This document shows positions 8,110 to 16,136 of a DNA stretch of 64,000 nucleotides, one piece after another. The notes below the pieces were generated by a model. It made no database searches, was not told the DNA's origin, and was given only the letters and a program-made list of their open reading frames with translations. Made by a program: the position numbers and the translations under genes. The stretch is from CAZYFH01 sp965249175 (lineage in GTDB: Bacteria; Acidobacteriota; Vicinamibacteria; Vicinamibacterales; UBA8438), in NCBI GenBank assembly GCA_965249175.1, contig OZ252227.1, positions 1,860,001 to 1,924,000 on the forward strand, written 5' to 3'. Every line of letters starts with the position of its first letter. Within the stretch, counting starts at the first letter, position 1.

Positions 8110-9315
8110 CTAAGGCTTCTTCTTCAACTCTACCCGGCCGATTGCGCGTTGATGCACCTCGTCCGGGCCGTCAGCGAGCCGTAGCGTGCGGGTGTGGGCC
8201 CACGCCTGTGCGAGCCCGAAATCGTCCGACACGCCGCCTCCCCCATGGAGCTGGATCGCCCGATCGATCACGCGGAGCGCCATGTTCGGCGCGACCACCT
8301 TGATCATCGCGATCTCGGCCCGCGCGACCTTGTTGCCGACCGTGTCCATCAGGTGTGCCGCCTTGAGCGTCAGCAACCGGGCCTGCTCGATCTCCATCCG
8401 CGAGTCGGCGATTGCCGCCGTCACGACGCCCTGCTCGGCGAGCGGTTTCCCGAAGGCGACCCGAGTCTTGGCCCTGGCGCACATGGCCTCGAGCGCTCGC
8501 TCGGCGACCCCGATCGTTCGCATGCAATGGTGAATTCTGCCCGGCCCGAGGCGGCCCTGGGCGATCTCGAACCCGCGACCCTCCCCGAGCAACAAGTGGT
8601 CGGCCGGTACGCGGACGTCGTCGAACGTGATCTCCCAATGCCCGTGCGGCGCGTGATCGTAGCCGAACACGCTGAGCGGACGCACCAACGTCACGCCGGG
8701 CGTGTCGATCGGCACCAGGATCATCGACTGCTGCTTGTGGCGCTCCGCCGCCGGGTCGGTCTTGCCCATGAAGATGAGGATCCGACAGCGTGTATCGCCA
8801 GCCCCCGAGATCCACCACTTGCGGCCGCTGATCACGTACTCGTCGCCGTCGCGCTCGATCGTTGCGCTGATGTTCGTGGCATCCGAAGAGGCAACGTGCG
8901 GCTCGGTCATCGCGTAGGCCGAGCGAATCTCGCCGGCGAGGAGCGGCGTGAGCCACCGTTGTCGCTGTGCCTCGGTGCCGTAGCGGACGAGCACCTCCAT
9001 GTTGCCGGTGTCAGGCGCGGAGCAGTTGAACACCTCGGGCGCGATCGGCGAACGACCCATGACCTCGCACAAAGGCGCGTATTCGAGGTTGCTCAGCCCC
9101 GCACCATGCTCGCTGTCGGGGAGGAAGAGATTCCACAGGCCAGCGTCCCGGGCCTGTTGCTTCATCTCGTCCATGACCGGCGGCGACACCCATCGGTTCT
9201 CACTCGACTCGACCTGGTCGACATAGAGTCGCTCGTTGGGGCACACCACCTCGTTGACAAACGCTTCGAGCTCGGCTCGGAGTGCGGCGACGGTGGGAGG
9301 GAGTTGGAAGTCCAT
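8110..9315 (-). CDS. Acyl-CoA dehydrogenase family protein
   Basis: 401 aa from the ATG at 9315 (MDFQLPPTVAALRAELEAF); a longer reading to 9378 adds a basic, low-complexity stretch and is unlikely. Three ACAD domains are present: N-terminal helices, the beta domain with YAMTEPHVASSDATN and ISGRKWWISGA (FAD/substrate contacts), and the C-terminal helical domain with QLHGGGGVSDDFGLAQAWAHTRTLRLADGPDEVH. The closing LADGPDEVHQRAIGR matches the ACAD10/11-like group that acts on long or branched acyl-CoAs. It converges on the MaoC gene with a 16-bp gap. It probably supplies electrons to ETF. Confidence 0.88.
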   Translation of the reverse strand: MDFQLPPTVAALRAELEAFVNEVVCPNERLYVDQVESSENRWVSPPVMDEMKQQARDAGLWNLFLPDSEHGAGLSNLEYAPLCEVMGRSPIAPEVFNCSAPDTGNMEVLVRYGTEAQRQRWLTPLLAGEIRSAYAMTEPHVASSDATNISATIERDGDEYVISGRKWWISGAGDTRCRILIFMGKTDPAAERHKQQSMILVPIDTPGVTLVRPLSVFGYDHAPHGHWEITFDDVRVPADHLLLGEGRGFEIAQGRLGPGRIHHCMRTIGVAERALEAMCARAKTRVAFGKPLAEQGVVTAAIADSRMEIEQARLLTLKAAHLMDTVGNKVARAEIAMIKVVAPNMALRVIDRAIQLHGGGGVSDDFGLAQAWAHTRTLRLADGPDEVHQRAIGRVELKKKP

Positions 9316-9483
9316 GCGAGTAGGCGCATTATAGGGGCTGGCGCATCGGCACCGCCGCCGGAGACCGGGCTCGACCATCCCGGTTCGCGCGACGTCATGC
9401 CGTCGGTTCGCTGGTAGAATGCGAGCGTGGTGGCCTCACCCCCCCTGCGGGCGGTGCCACGGCGTCGAGGAAGGGACGCCGGC

Positions 9484-10302
9484 ATGATGACGCGTCGCCG
9501 CCGTATCGGCTGCATGCTCCTCGTCGCCTTCTCGGCTGGCGGCTGGGTCGCCGTGGCGCAGCCGGCCGAGCTCTCCCGGGACGAGATTTACCAGTTTCTC
9601 CTCACGGCCGAGATCATTGCCTCCACACGCACCGAGAAAGGCACCACGCGGCCATGGCGTCTGACGTTGAGCGATGGGACGCGTGAGCACGACGCGCAGT
9701 TCCAGGCGGTCGACCGTGACGAGGGGCCTCGACGGTTTGGCGACCGATACGAGCGGAACTTCATCGATTCCTATCGCTACAACGTCGCGGCCTACCGGCT
9801 CGCGGAGCTGGTCGGCCTCCAGGAGATGATGCCGGTCACGGTGGAGCGCACGTGGGATGGCGACACCGGTTCGCTCACCTGGTGGATCGACGACGTGATG
9901 TTCAATGAGGAGCTCCGCCTGCTCGAGCGACGGTGGCCCGAGGATATGCAGCGGTGGAGCGCGCAGATGTCGCGTATGCTGCTCTTTGCGGAGCTCGTTC
10001 AGGACACCGATCGCAACCAAACCAACGTCGTCTATACACGCGACTGGACGCTCCACATGATCGACTTCTCGCGTGCGTTCCGCATGGAGTCGACGTTGCA
10101 GCGACCGGGCGACCTCGCGAGGGTCGATCGCGCGCTCTTGGCGAGACTCAAGGACCTGACCAAGGACGCGATCGAGCGGCAGACGGACCCGTATCTCACC
10201 GGTCGGGAGATCGACGCCGTGCTTGATCGGCGCGATGCGATCGTCGACCACTTTGCGCGCCTCATCGAGACGAAGGGCCTTGACGCTGTTCTATATGAGT
10301 GA
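9484..10302 (+). CDS. Secreted protein with Fam20/PI3K-like kinase motifs
   Basis: 272 aa from the ATG at 9484, chosen because GGAAGGG lies 8 nt upstream and a clean signal peptide follows (MMTRRRRIGCMLLVAFSAGG, cleavage near AVAQP). The C-terminal half has DTDRNQTNVVY followed by WTLHMIDFSRAFR. This resembles the catalytic D-x4-N and metal-binding DNxRxF pair of Fam20C/HipA/PI3K-like kinases. The same pattern recurs in the next, IS-interrupted gene, and both end in a TGxEIDAxLxRRDxxxxxx segment, so they are tandem paralogues. The kinase assignment is by motif only; the substrate is unknown. Confidence 0.6.
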   Translation: MMTRRRRIGCMLLVAFSAGGWVAVAQPAELSRDEIYQFLLTAEIIASTRTEKGTTRPWRLTLSDGTREHDAQFQAVDRDEGPRRFGDRYERNFIDSYRYNVAAYRLAELVGLQEMMPVTVERTWDGDTGSLTWWIDDVMFNEELRLLERRWPEDMQRWSAQMSRMLLFAELVQDTDRNQTNVVYTRDWTLHMIDFSRAFRMESTLQRPGDLARVDRALLARLKDLTKDAIERQTDPYLTGREIDAVLDRRDAIVDHFARLIETKGLDAVLYE

Positions 10303-10335
10303 TTCCGTCGTTGTAACGGGATAGGGGAGGAGCTC

Positions 10336-10638
10336 ATGCACGTTGCACGACAGACATCGGTGTGGCTGCTCGCGGCGGCACTACTCATGTCGGTGCCAGC
10401 GTTGGCGCAGGACGCCACGCCTACCAGCGCGCTGACGTGGCTCGAGGATCCCGATGCATTCGAGGAGGCGATCCGCACTGAGGAGGTCGTCGAGCTCGTG
10501 GAGATCGGTACGGGTGTGACCAACCCGATGAAGGCGACACTGACACCTGGCGGCCCTGTCGAGGCGTTCGTCTGGAAGGACGTCAGACCGGGTATCTACC
10601 AGGGTTACTGGGAGAGCTACAAGGCCGAGATCGCGGCC
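10336..10638 (+). pseudogene. 5' part of secreted kinase-like gene split by IS256-family element
   Basis: 101 codons before the insertion. Start ATG has GGAGG 4-5 nt upstream, followed by a signal peptide (HVARQTSVWLLAAALLMSVPALAQ). The last native codons are GAG ATC GCG GCC at 10627-10638. Joining them to TAT at 12076 gives AEIAAYELDKLL in one frame, so the original gene was 10336-12972 minus element and one target copy: 1200 nt, 399 aa. Beyond 10638 the open frame reads into IS DNA and is meaningless. The break removes the C-terminal catalytic-like region, so the allele is presumed non-functional. Confidence 0.85.
10631..10638. repeat. 8-bp target site duplication, left copy (TCGCGGCC)
   Basis: TCGCGGCC here is repeated exactly at 12068-12075, on the other side of the IS256-family element. 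An 8-bp duplication is the usual size for this family and marks a simple transposition with no later rearrangement. Confidence 0.9.
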
Positions 10639-12067
10639 GAGTCAAGCCCATTCTTAGTTGAAACTCTCCACGGCTCCCGATGGCTTACGCGGCCTGCTTC
10701 TTCGACGTCGTCGTGTCGATCTTCAGTTCTCGCTTCAATGCGGCCCGAAGCGTGGGAAGGTGGCGGTAGCCCCTCACCCTTCGTAGGCGCGGTTCGATGT
10801 CCAGGAGGGCGGTCGCCAGCCAGCGGTGGCGTTGGCTCGAGCTCTGCCAGTGATCTACCTTCGCGCAGCGTTCCTCGACCAGCGCATTGACCGACTCCAG
10901 ACAGTTCGTCGTCTTCAGCGACCGGCCCAGCACTCCGTACACGCCCAATCGATGTAACGTCAGGGTTTCGTCCAGACCTTCCGCCAAGCTGTCAGCCGCC
11001 GACTGGTTCCGCTCGTCCAACTCGCCGTGGAGCGTCTCGAGCGCACCGAGGGCCTCGTCGTAGTCCGGCCGGTTGTACGCTCGCTGGAGACGCTGACGCC
11101 ACACCGCCTGCTCGTGCTTGGCCAGGTAGCTCACCACGTTCTCGCGCTTGTGCCACTGGCACCGTTGGACCAGGGCCCGGCCCCGGAAGGCCTTCCGGAC
11201 GGCCGTGCGGAGCCCCTTGCCGCCATCGAGGATGACCAGCACACCCTGGGAGAGGTCGAGGCCCCGCTCGACCAACGACCGCAGGAACGGTGTGAGCACC
11301 GTCGCGTTCTCCGTGTCCGTTTCGACGAAGCCCAGGAAGCGTTTCTCCCCAGACAGCGTGATGCCTAGCGCGATGACCATCGTCGCGTCAGCGAACGTCT
11401 TGCCGTCCAGGAACACGGCCACCACGTCCTCATCGGATAGGTCCCGCTCCTGGAACGCCCGTAGCTGCGCCGCGCTGGCCTGGATGAACCCCCGGGACAC
11501 CGTCGAACTCGACAGCCCGATCGCCCCGGGAATCGCCGCCGCGGCCGCCGCGTAGTTGCGGCACGAGATCCCGTAGAGCACCCGTCGCAGCAGCGCGTCG
11601 TCCACCTCGCGGTCGTCATGCAACGCCGCATACGACCGCAGCGGAATCTCGCTCCCTGCGAGGCGACGAATCCGGGGCACGCGAATCGGCACGCGCTGCC
11701 CCGCGAGACCCACCGTCCCAGGGTTACTGCCGTGACGGCGTCCACCGACCGACGCGTCCTTCCGGACGTAGCGCTCGCTCGCCAGCGCCGTCACCTCCTG
11801 GTCGAGCAACTCCTGCACATGCATCAGGCCCAGGGGCACCAGCGAGCGGATCAGCTCCACCTTCGCGTCCAGCTCCAGATCCGCGTAGGCCTCGCGGTGA
11901 ATGATGTTGACCGAGCCCAGCTTGCGAACTTTCTTGCGCTTCCTGACAGCACGTAGGACACTCATCGTGGCTCCTCTCTCTCGTGGGGTGATGTCCGTCT
12001 TTTGCAACGTCATCACACCACAGGGTCTGGAGCCGTTTCAATTTTCAACTAAGATTAGCTCACCCTC
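10639..12067 (-). mobile_element. IS256 (Mutator)-family insertion sequence, complete, 1429 bp
   Basis: Bounded by identical 8-bp duplications. The terminal inverted repeats are about 39 bp and imperfect: both begin GAG, share a block TCTTAGTTGAAA (10652-10663 and its complement near 12043-12054), then diverge for 6 nt and agree again over ACGGCTCC. One transposase gene fills the element on the minus strand. Length, terminal repeats, duplication size and transposase family all match IS256. The exact duplication and intact transposase point to a recent, possibly still active insertion. Confidence 0.9.
10685..11965 (-). CDS. IS256/Mutator-family transposase
   Basis: 426 aa from the ATG at 11965, which has GAGAGAGGAG upstream; the frame stays open to 12016 (443 aa) but without a ribosome site. 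The DDE core is visible: first Asp in AVFLDGKTFAD, second Asp in VLVILDGGKGL, the CQWHKRENV C/D(2)H motif, and the Glu in TTNCLESVNALVEER. The N-terminus (RKRKKVRKLGSVN) is basic, as expected for end binding. No frameshift or internal stop is seen, so the enzyme should be functional. Confidence 0.92.
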   Translation of the reverse strand: MSVLRAVRKRKKVRKLGSVNIIHREAYADLELDAKVELIRSLVPLGLMHVQELLDQEVTALASERYVRKDASVGGRRHGSNPGTVGLAGQRVPIRVPRIRRLAGSEIPLRSYAALHDDREVDDALLRRVLYGISCRNYAAAAAAIPGAIGLSSSTVSRGFIQASAAQLRAFQERDLSDEDVVAVFLDGKTFADATMVIALGITLSGEKRFLGFVETDTENATVLTPFLRSLVERGLDLSQGVLVILDGGKGLRTAVRKAFRGRALVQRCQWHKRENVVSYLAKHEQAVWRQRLQRAYNRPDYDEALGALETLHGELDERNQSAADSLAEGLDETLTLHRLGVYGVLGRSLKTTNCLESVNALVEERCAKVDHWQSSSQRHRWLATALLDIEPRLRRVRGYRHLPTLRAALKRELKIDTTTSKKQAA

Positions 12068-12075
12068 TCGCGGCC
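12068..12075. repeat. 8-bp target site duplication, right copy (TCGCGGCC)
   Basis: Exact partner of the copy at 10631-10638, flanking the IS256-family element. Deleting the element and one copy restores an open frame. Confidence 0.9.
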
Positions 12076-12972
12076 TATGAGCTGGACAAGCTCCTCGCGC
12101 TCCGGATGACCCCGCCTTATGTCGAGCGGCGACTTGAAGGCGAGCTCGGCGCGGCCGGTTTCTGGGTCGACAACGCGCAGACGTGGAAGTCGCTGGGCGG
12201 TCCCCCGTCGCCGCCGCCGCGCTACATCGGGAAGTACAACTGGATGCTGATTCGGGCCAAGATGTTTCACAACCTCATCTATAACAAAGACCCGAATCTC
12301 GGCAACTGGATGGTGGACCCGGCGTGGAACCTCATCATCATCGACAACTCGCGCGCGTTCACCACCGACACTGACGAACGGGTCCACGTCCTGACCCGAG
12401 TGGATCGCGATCTGTGGGATCGCTTCGTCGCCCTCGACAAGGCGATGCTGGCGACCGCGCTTGGGGAGTGGCTGACCGGCGGCGAGATCGATGCGATGCT
12501 GGAGCGTCGCGACGAGATGCGGAAGGACATCGACGAGATGGTCGAGGATCGAGGCGAGCGCGACGTGTTCGTCCGGTATCGTCTCCCGGCGCCAGCCGCG
12601 TCGCCGGCGGCGTCGGACGAACCAGCTGACGTGGACCTCGACGACCTGGTCGGGCGGCTCGTCGACGCGCTCAACGAGAATCCGGTGGTACTGGAAGGCT
12701 CGGAGCTGAGTTGGGTCGGAACGGTGGTGCGTCTGGAGGGCCATAGCGGTCCCCATGCGACGGTCGCTAGCGACGGGATCCATGCCGGACACATTTACGG
12801 TCTGGTCCACGACGGGGAGGGAATGATGTGGCTCGCGCGCGACCACAGGGATCCCGAACCGCACGACGCGCTCGGCGAGCTTGTTGGCCGCCGAGCGGAG
12901 GTGTTCGGCATCACGCAAGAGGACGACGACATGTACGTCGTCCGCGTGTCGCTGAGCCGGCCTATCAATTAG
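12068..12972 (+). pseudogene. 3' part of the IS-split secreted kinase-like gene
   Basis: Starts with the right copy of the 8-bp duplication and continues the frame of 10336-10638. It holds the catalytic-like block (NLIYNKDPNLGNWMVDP then LIIIDNSRAFTTDTD), the TGGEIDAMLERRDEM segment shared with the upstream paralogue, a Pro/Ala linker (PAPAASPAASDE), and an extra ~110-residue C-terminal domain not found in the paralogue. An internal ATG (12106) could start a fragment, but it would lack a signal peptide. Function of the extra domain is not recognised. Confidence 0.85.
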
Positions 12973-13035
12973 ACGGGGCTTCGCCCGAACCCCCGCGGGC
13001 TCCGCGGGGATCCCGAGAGTACGTAGCGCGGGGCT
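12973..13035. repeat. Dispersed GC-rich palindromic repeat (REP-like)
   Basis: The gap between two convergent genes contains GACGGGGCTTCGCCCGAAC and a CGCGGGctCCGCGGGG hairpin, then GCGCGGGGCTTTAGCCCTGC. The first part recurs at 54730-54775 (GACGGGGCTTCGCCCCGAAC plus the same hairpin), and the GGCTTTAGCC unit recurs at 44659-44678. These repeats sit at gene ends and can act as terminators or mRNA-stabilising hairpins. Confidence 0.7.
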
Positions 13036-14310
13036 TTAGCCCTGCGACGCGAGATAGGGAATCGTCTGCGGTCCTTCGGGGAGGACGCACACGCGGGCGT
13101 CGCGACCAAAACGATCGAGCTGCTCGCGCACGGTGGCGCCGACATCGTCCGTCGGTGTCAGATGCGCGGCGCGCACGTCGGCCACGGAGAGACCGTCCGT
13201 CTTCAGGAAGACCTCGGCGCGCTGCTGGATCTGTGCCTGGATCTGCACTTCCCACTGGTCGTGTCGGTTGTGCCCGGCCGCGCAGATCATCGCGAGGAGA
13301 TCGGCCGGCGTGTCGCGCTGGGTCAGGATGTCGCGATACTCGCCGTGCGACGGCAGGCCGTCGGCGCACTCGGCGGCGCAGACGATGGCGCCGCCCGGTT
13401 TGACGACCTGGGCCGCGGCCGACATCCCCTTGACGCTCTGGTAGAGGTTCTGATCGAGCGGGTAACCGCTGTTGGTCGTCACGACGACGTCGAACGGTGC
13501 GTCAAACGCCTGCATGGCGGTCCGCTTGACCTGGGACGCCATCTGCGCGTGGACAGCGAAGATCTCGCCGGCACAGGCGCTGACGATCTGGCGGTCGCGG
13601 TTGATCGCGACATCGACGCTGAAATCGACGCCGACGTGTGCCGCGATCCGGCGGATCGCATCGTGGATCGGGTTGCCCTCGGTCACGCCCCACCGCGCGT
13701 GTGGGCTGGCGATCATCTCGGCGTCATGGAGACGCATCGTCGTCTTGAACCCGGCGAGCCCCGGCGCAACCAGCTTGGGACCGCCGCTGAAGCCGGCAAA
13801 GAAGTGCGGCTCGACGAACCCGGTCGTGATGCGGATATCGGCCTCGACCCAGTGCGTGTTCAGCCAGACCGGGACGTCGGGCTCGACCTCACCGAGGTGG
13901 ACGAGCGCGGCCTCGTCGAACGCGTCGTGGTTGATGATGCGGTAGCGATCGACGATCGACTCGCCAAGCATCTCGGTGAGCTCTGCGTGCGTATTGGCTC
14001 GATGCGTCCCGGCCGCGATTAGGATGGTGATGTGATCATCCGGCACGTGGGCGAGCTCGCCGAGCAGCACGGGGAGGAGGGTGCGGCTTGGCATTGGCCT
14101 GGTGATGTCGCACACGGAGATGGCGACGCGCTGGTCATGCAGTACGAGCGAGGCGAGCGGGGGACGGTTCAGCGGACGCCGGAGGGCGTCCCGAATCGCG
14201 GTGCTTTCGTCCGTAAGCCCATCGACGTAGGTGGGCTCGAGGACGGTCGTTCGCTCGGTGGGGAAGTCGACCGCAAGGCGCCCGCGGCCGTAGGCCAGGT
14301 CGACGTTCAC
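13036..14310 (-). CDS. LarA-like (nickel-pincer lactate racemase family) protein
   Basis: 424 aa, GTG start, DUF2088 family. Family landmarks are present: early CDITRPMPSRTLLP, the glycine/histidine segment IAAGTHRANT, the central NHDAFDE, and GFVEPHFFAGFSGGPKLVAPGLAG near the nickel-pincer site. LarA uses an NPN nickel cofactor for hydride transfer on 2-hydroxy acids; relatives act on other hydroxy acids. The gene lies 54 bp after the UGSC selenoprotein gene on the same strand and is the last gene of that run. No larB, larC or larE is in the window, so cofactor supply must come from elsewhere. The substrate is unknown. Confidence 0.82.
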   Translation of the reverse strand: MNVDLAYGRGRLAVDFPTERTTVLEPTYVDGLTDESTAIRDALRRPLNRPPLASLVLHDQRVAISVCDITRPMPSRTLLPVLLGELAHVPDDHITILIAAGTHRANTHAELTEMLGESIVDRYRIINHDAFDEAALVHLGEVEPDVPVWLNTHWVEADIRITTGFVEPHFFAGFSGGPKLVAPGLAGFKTTMRLHDAEMIASPHARWGVTEGNPIHDAIRRIAAHVGVDFSVDVAINRDRQIVSACAGEIFAVHAQMASQVKRTAMQAFDAPFDVVVTTNSGYPLDQNLYQSVKGMSAAAQVVKPGGAIVCAAECADGLPSHGEYRDILTQRDTPADLLAMICAAGHNRHDQWEVQIQAQIQQRAEVFLKTDGLSVADVRAAHLTPTDDVGATVREQLDRFGRDARVCVLPEGPQTIPYLASQG

Positions 14311-14364
14311 CCGCAGATGATACCGCGGGCCCCGCGGCGAGGTTCGAGGCGCAGCCCGGTCTAC

Positions 14365-14916
14365 CTATGCGCCATCGGTCAGGATGTCCGCGACTTGACG
14401 GGCGGCCTCGGCCGCTCGCGCCGCGATGTCGTCGTCGGTGATCGTGCTGAGCGGGTGGGTGATGACCGCGGTCTGGAGTCGCTCCGCGCCAAGGGCCGCG
14501 CGTTGGACGTCGGCCTCATGGAGAAACGCGCGGGTCACGATGATCGCCGTTGGGATCCCGCGACGCTCCAGCGCGACCGCGTCGTGCAGACTGCACGACG
14601 TGCACGACCCTCAATCGCCGATGGCGGTGATGACGGCGTCGGATTCCCGGGCGACCTCGTCGAGGAGCGTCGTCGCGGCCGGTTTCGAGAAACTGTCCTT
14701 CTTGAAGATCCGGACCGATGCGAACGACGTGTCAGCCTCGAGGAGGGTCACCGTCCGGCGGAGCAACTTGGACGCGTTCCACTTGGAGTTGTCCAGGACG
14801 CCGAGCCGGATACCGTCCAGTTGGGCCATGCGCGGGGCAGGCGGCTGGGGCTCAGCGGTGACGCGGCCCCGCGGATCGTAGACGACCTGACCGGTGGGCA
14901 ATCGTTGCTCGCTCAT
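14365..14916 (-). CDS. UGSC-family selenoprotein (TGA at codon 102 read as selenocysteine)
   Basis: 183 aa when TGA at 14611-14613 is read through. The ATG at 14916 has GGGAGG 5 nt upstream. The TGA falls in AIGD-U-GSCTSCSLHDAV, a U-x-x-C redox motif. The frame then stays open for 81 more residues (ERRGIPTAIIVTR ... QVADILTDGA) to TAG. Evidence for selenocysteine: a second homologous gene at 19924-20457 has TGA at the same motif, the protein similarity continues past it, and a 9-bp hairpin begins 10 nt after the TGA. UGSC-containing proteins are known from marine metagenome selenoprotein surveys; their reaction is not established. Gene order: FadJ-like, DUF-like partner (14984-16093), this gene, LarA-like. 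Confidence 0.88.
14580..14600 (-). promoter_or_regulatory. Putative bacterial SECIS hairpin for UGSC gene 1
   Basis: Reading the minus strand, 10 nt after the TGA a perfect 9-bp stem CGTCGTGCA / TGCACGACG closes a 3-nt loop GTC. The loop starts 19 nt after TGA and its first base is G followed by T. That fits the known bacterial SECIS rules (short stem just after UGA, G early in the apical loop, loop 16-37 nt from UGA). SelB would bind it to deliver Sec-tRNA. Confidence 0.8.
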
Positions 14917-14983
14917 CGCGTCCTCCCTCGCAGGGTATCCCCTGGTCCTGGTTGCGCTGCTACTCGCCACAGGCCTCGAGCCG

Positions 14984-16093
14984 TCACAATGCGCAGGTGC
15001 CGTCCGTACAGTCGCCGCGCTGAGGGGGGCGTCCGTCGAGCGCACGCAAGACGGGGCCGCTCATGTGACCCCAGCCCGGGAGGAACGCCGAGAAGCGCCC
15101 AGCCTCGCCGCCAGCGACAAACAGATGGATGTCGTCCGGCGCCGGTACGATCGGCACGCGTGCGCCGGATTCGCGCTTGTACCACCGGGGCAGGTTCCGG
15201 TTGTAGATGGTGCCGTAGCGACCACCGAAGCTGATGTCGTCGTACGTGTTGGTGGTCTGGGACCAGAGGTAGCGCCGCACGTCGCTCCGCGACCAGCTCC
15301 GCGCGCCGATCGTCGCCGCATGCTCGGGTCCGATGACGACCGCGCACGACCCGCTGCTGACCGCGTTGTTGTGGGCGATGGTGCTCATGGCCGAGACGAT
15401 ACTGTCGAGGACCCCTTCCGGGTCGTTCGCCAGGTGATTGGTGACGCTGTGGGGGCCTTCGACGGCAATCCCGAACACCGTGCTGTCCTCGGCACGATAC
15501 CCCTGTTCGACGTGATAGGGCGCCCACGGGCTGTGCTCTTCGTTCTCGGCGATGCAGAAGCTGTACTTGCCGGGCTGTCCGAGCGTGCTCTTGTCGAGGT
15601 CATCCGGTCGCCCGCCGCCGACATTGAGCAGCACCAGGCGGATCGCCCGTCCGATCGTGGCGTTGGCGCGGTATCCGGAGCCAAAGACGTTGGTGCCGGC
15701 GTTCAGCCCGATCTCGTGGCGTATCGGGCCGTTGATCACCACGAGCGGCGCCGCCATGTGGGTTGTCGCCTGGACGCCGTTCAGGTTGAAGGGCGCGCTC
15801 GTCAGTGCGAGCAGCGCGGCGCGGACGACCGGCGCGTAGCTCGGCGCGCACCCCGCGAGGACCAGGTTGATCGCCAGGACCTCGCGCGTCAGGTTCCCCC
15901 AACGTGGCGGGATGCGGGCTTCGAGGTGGTCGGGGTCGCCGCCGAGCGCCTCGACCATCGCCGTGAGCCGATCGGGCGTCGGTGGCACGACCGGCAGCCC
16001 GTCGGTCCATCCCCGTTCGAAGTACCACTCCACCAGGTCGACGTCGGCCGGCGGCGCGTCGACGGCGGTCGGCTTCGGTGGTGCGATCATCAC
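14984..16093 (-). CDS. UGSC-associated protein, family shared with 21818-23461 (function unknown)
   Basis: 369 aa, no signal peptide. It aligns along its length with the C-terminal two thirds of the protein at 21818-23461. Shared blocks are WTDGLPVVPPT, INLVLAGC/INAVMAGC, PLVVINGPIRHEIGLN, NVFGxGxRANATIGRA, STLGQPGKY and FVAGGEAGRFSAFLPGW. It also ends in a cysteine-bearing tail CTDGTCAL that the other copy lacks. The gene is 67 bp upstream of the UGSC selenoprotein gene on the same strand. Its relative lies near the second UGSC gene, so the two families probably work together. No catalytic family is recognised with certainty. Confidence 0.7.
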   Translation of the reverse strand: MMIAPPKPTAVDAPPADVDLVEWYFERGWTDGLPVVPPTPDRLTAMVEALGGDPDHLEARIPPRWGNLTREVLAINLVLAGCAPSYAPVVRAALLALTSAPFNLNGVQATTHMAAPLVVINGPIRHEIGLNAGTNVFGSGYRANATIGRAIRLVLLNVGGGRPDDLDKSTLGQPGKYSFCIAENEEHSPWAPYHVEQGYRAEDSTVFGIAVEGPHSVTNHLANDPEGVLDSIVSAMSTIAHNNAVSSGSCAVVIGPEHAATIGARSWSRSDVRRYLWSQTTNTYDDISFGGRYGTIYNRNLPRWYKRESGARVPIVPAPDDIHLFVAGGEAGRFSAFLPGWGHMSGPVLRALDGRPPQRGDCTDGTCAL

Positions 16094-16136
16094 CTGCGGG
16101 CACTATAGCGGATAGGCGCTCGCGTTTCCCGCTGCG

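Noticed and set aside
14978..14986. TGA after CTDGTCAL in 14984-16093 as a third selenocysteine codon
   Set aside because: Only 7 further codons follow before TAG and no hairpin of the SECIS type is seen; it is an ordinary stop.
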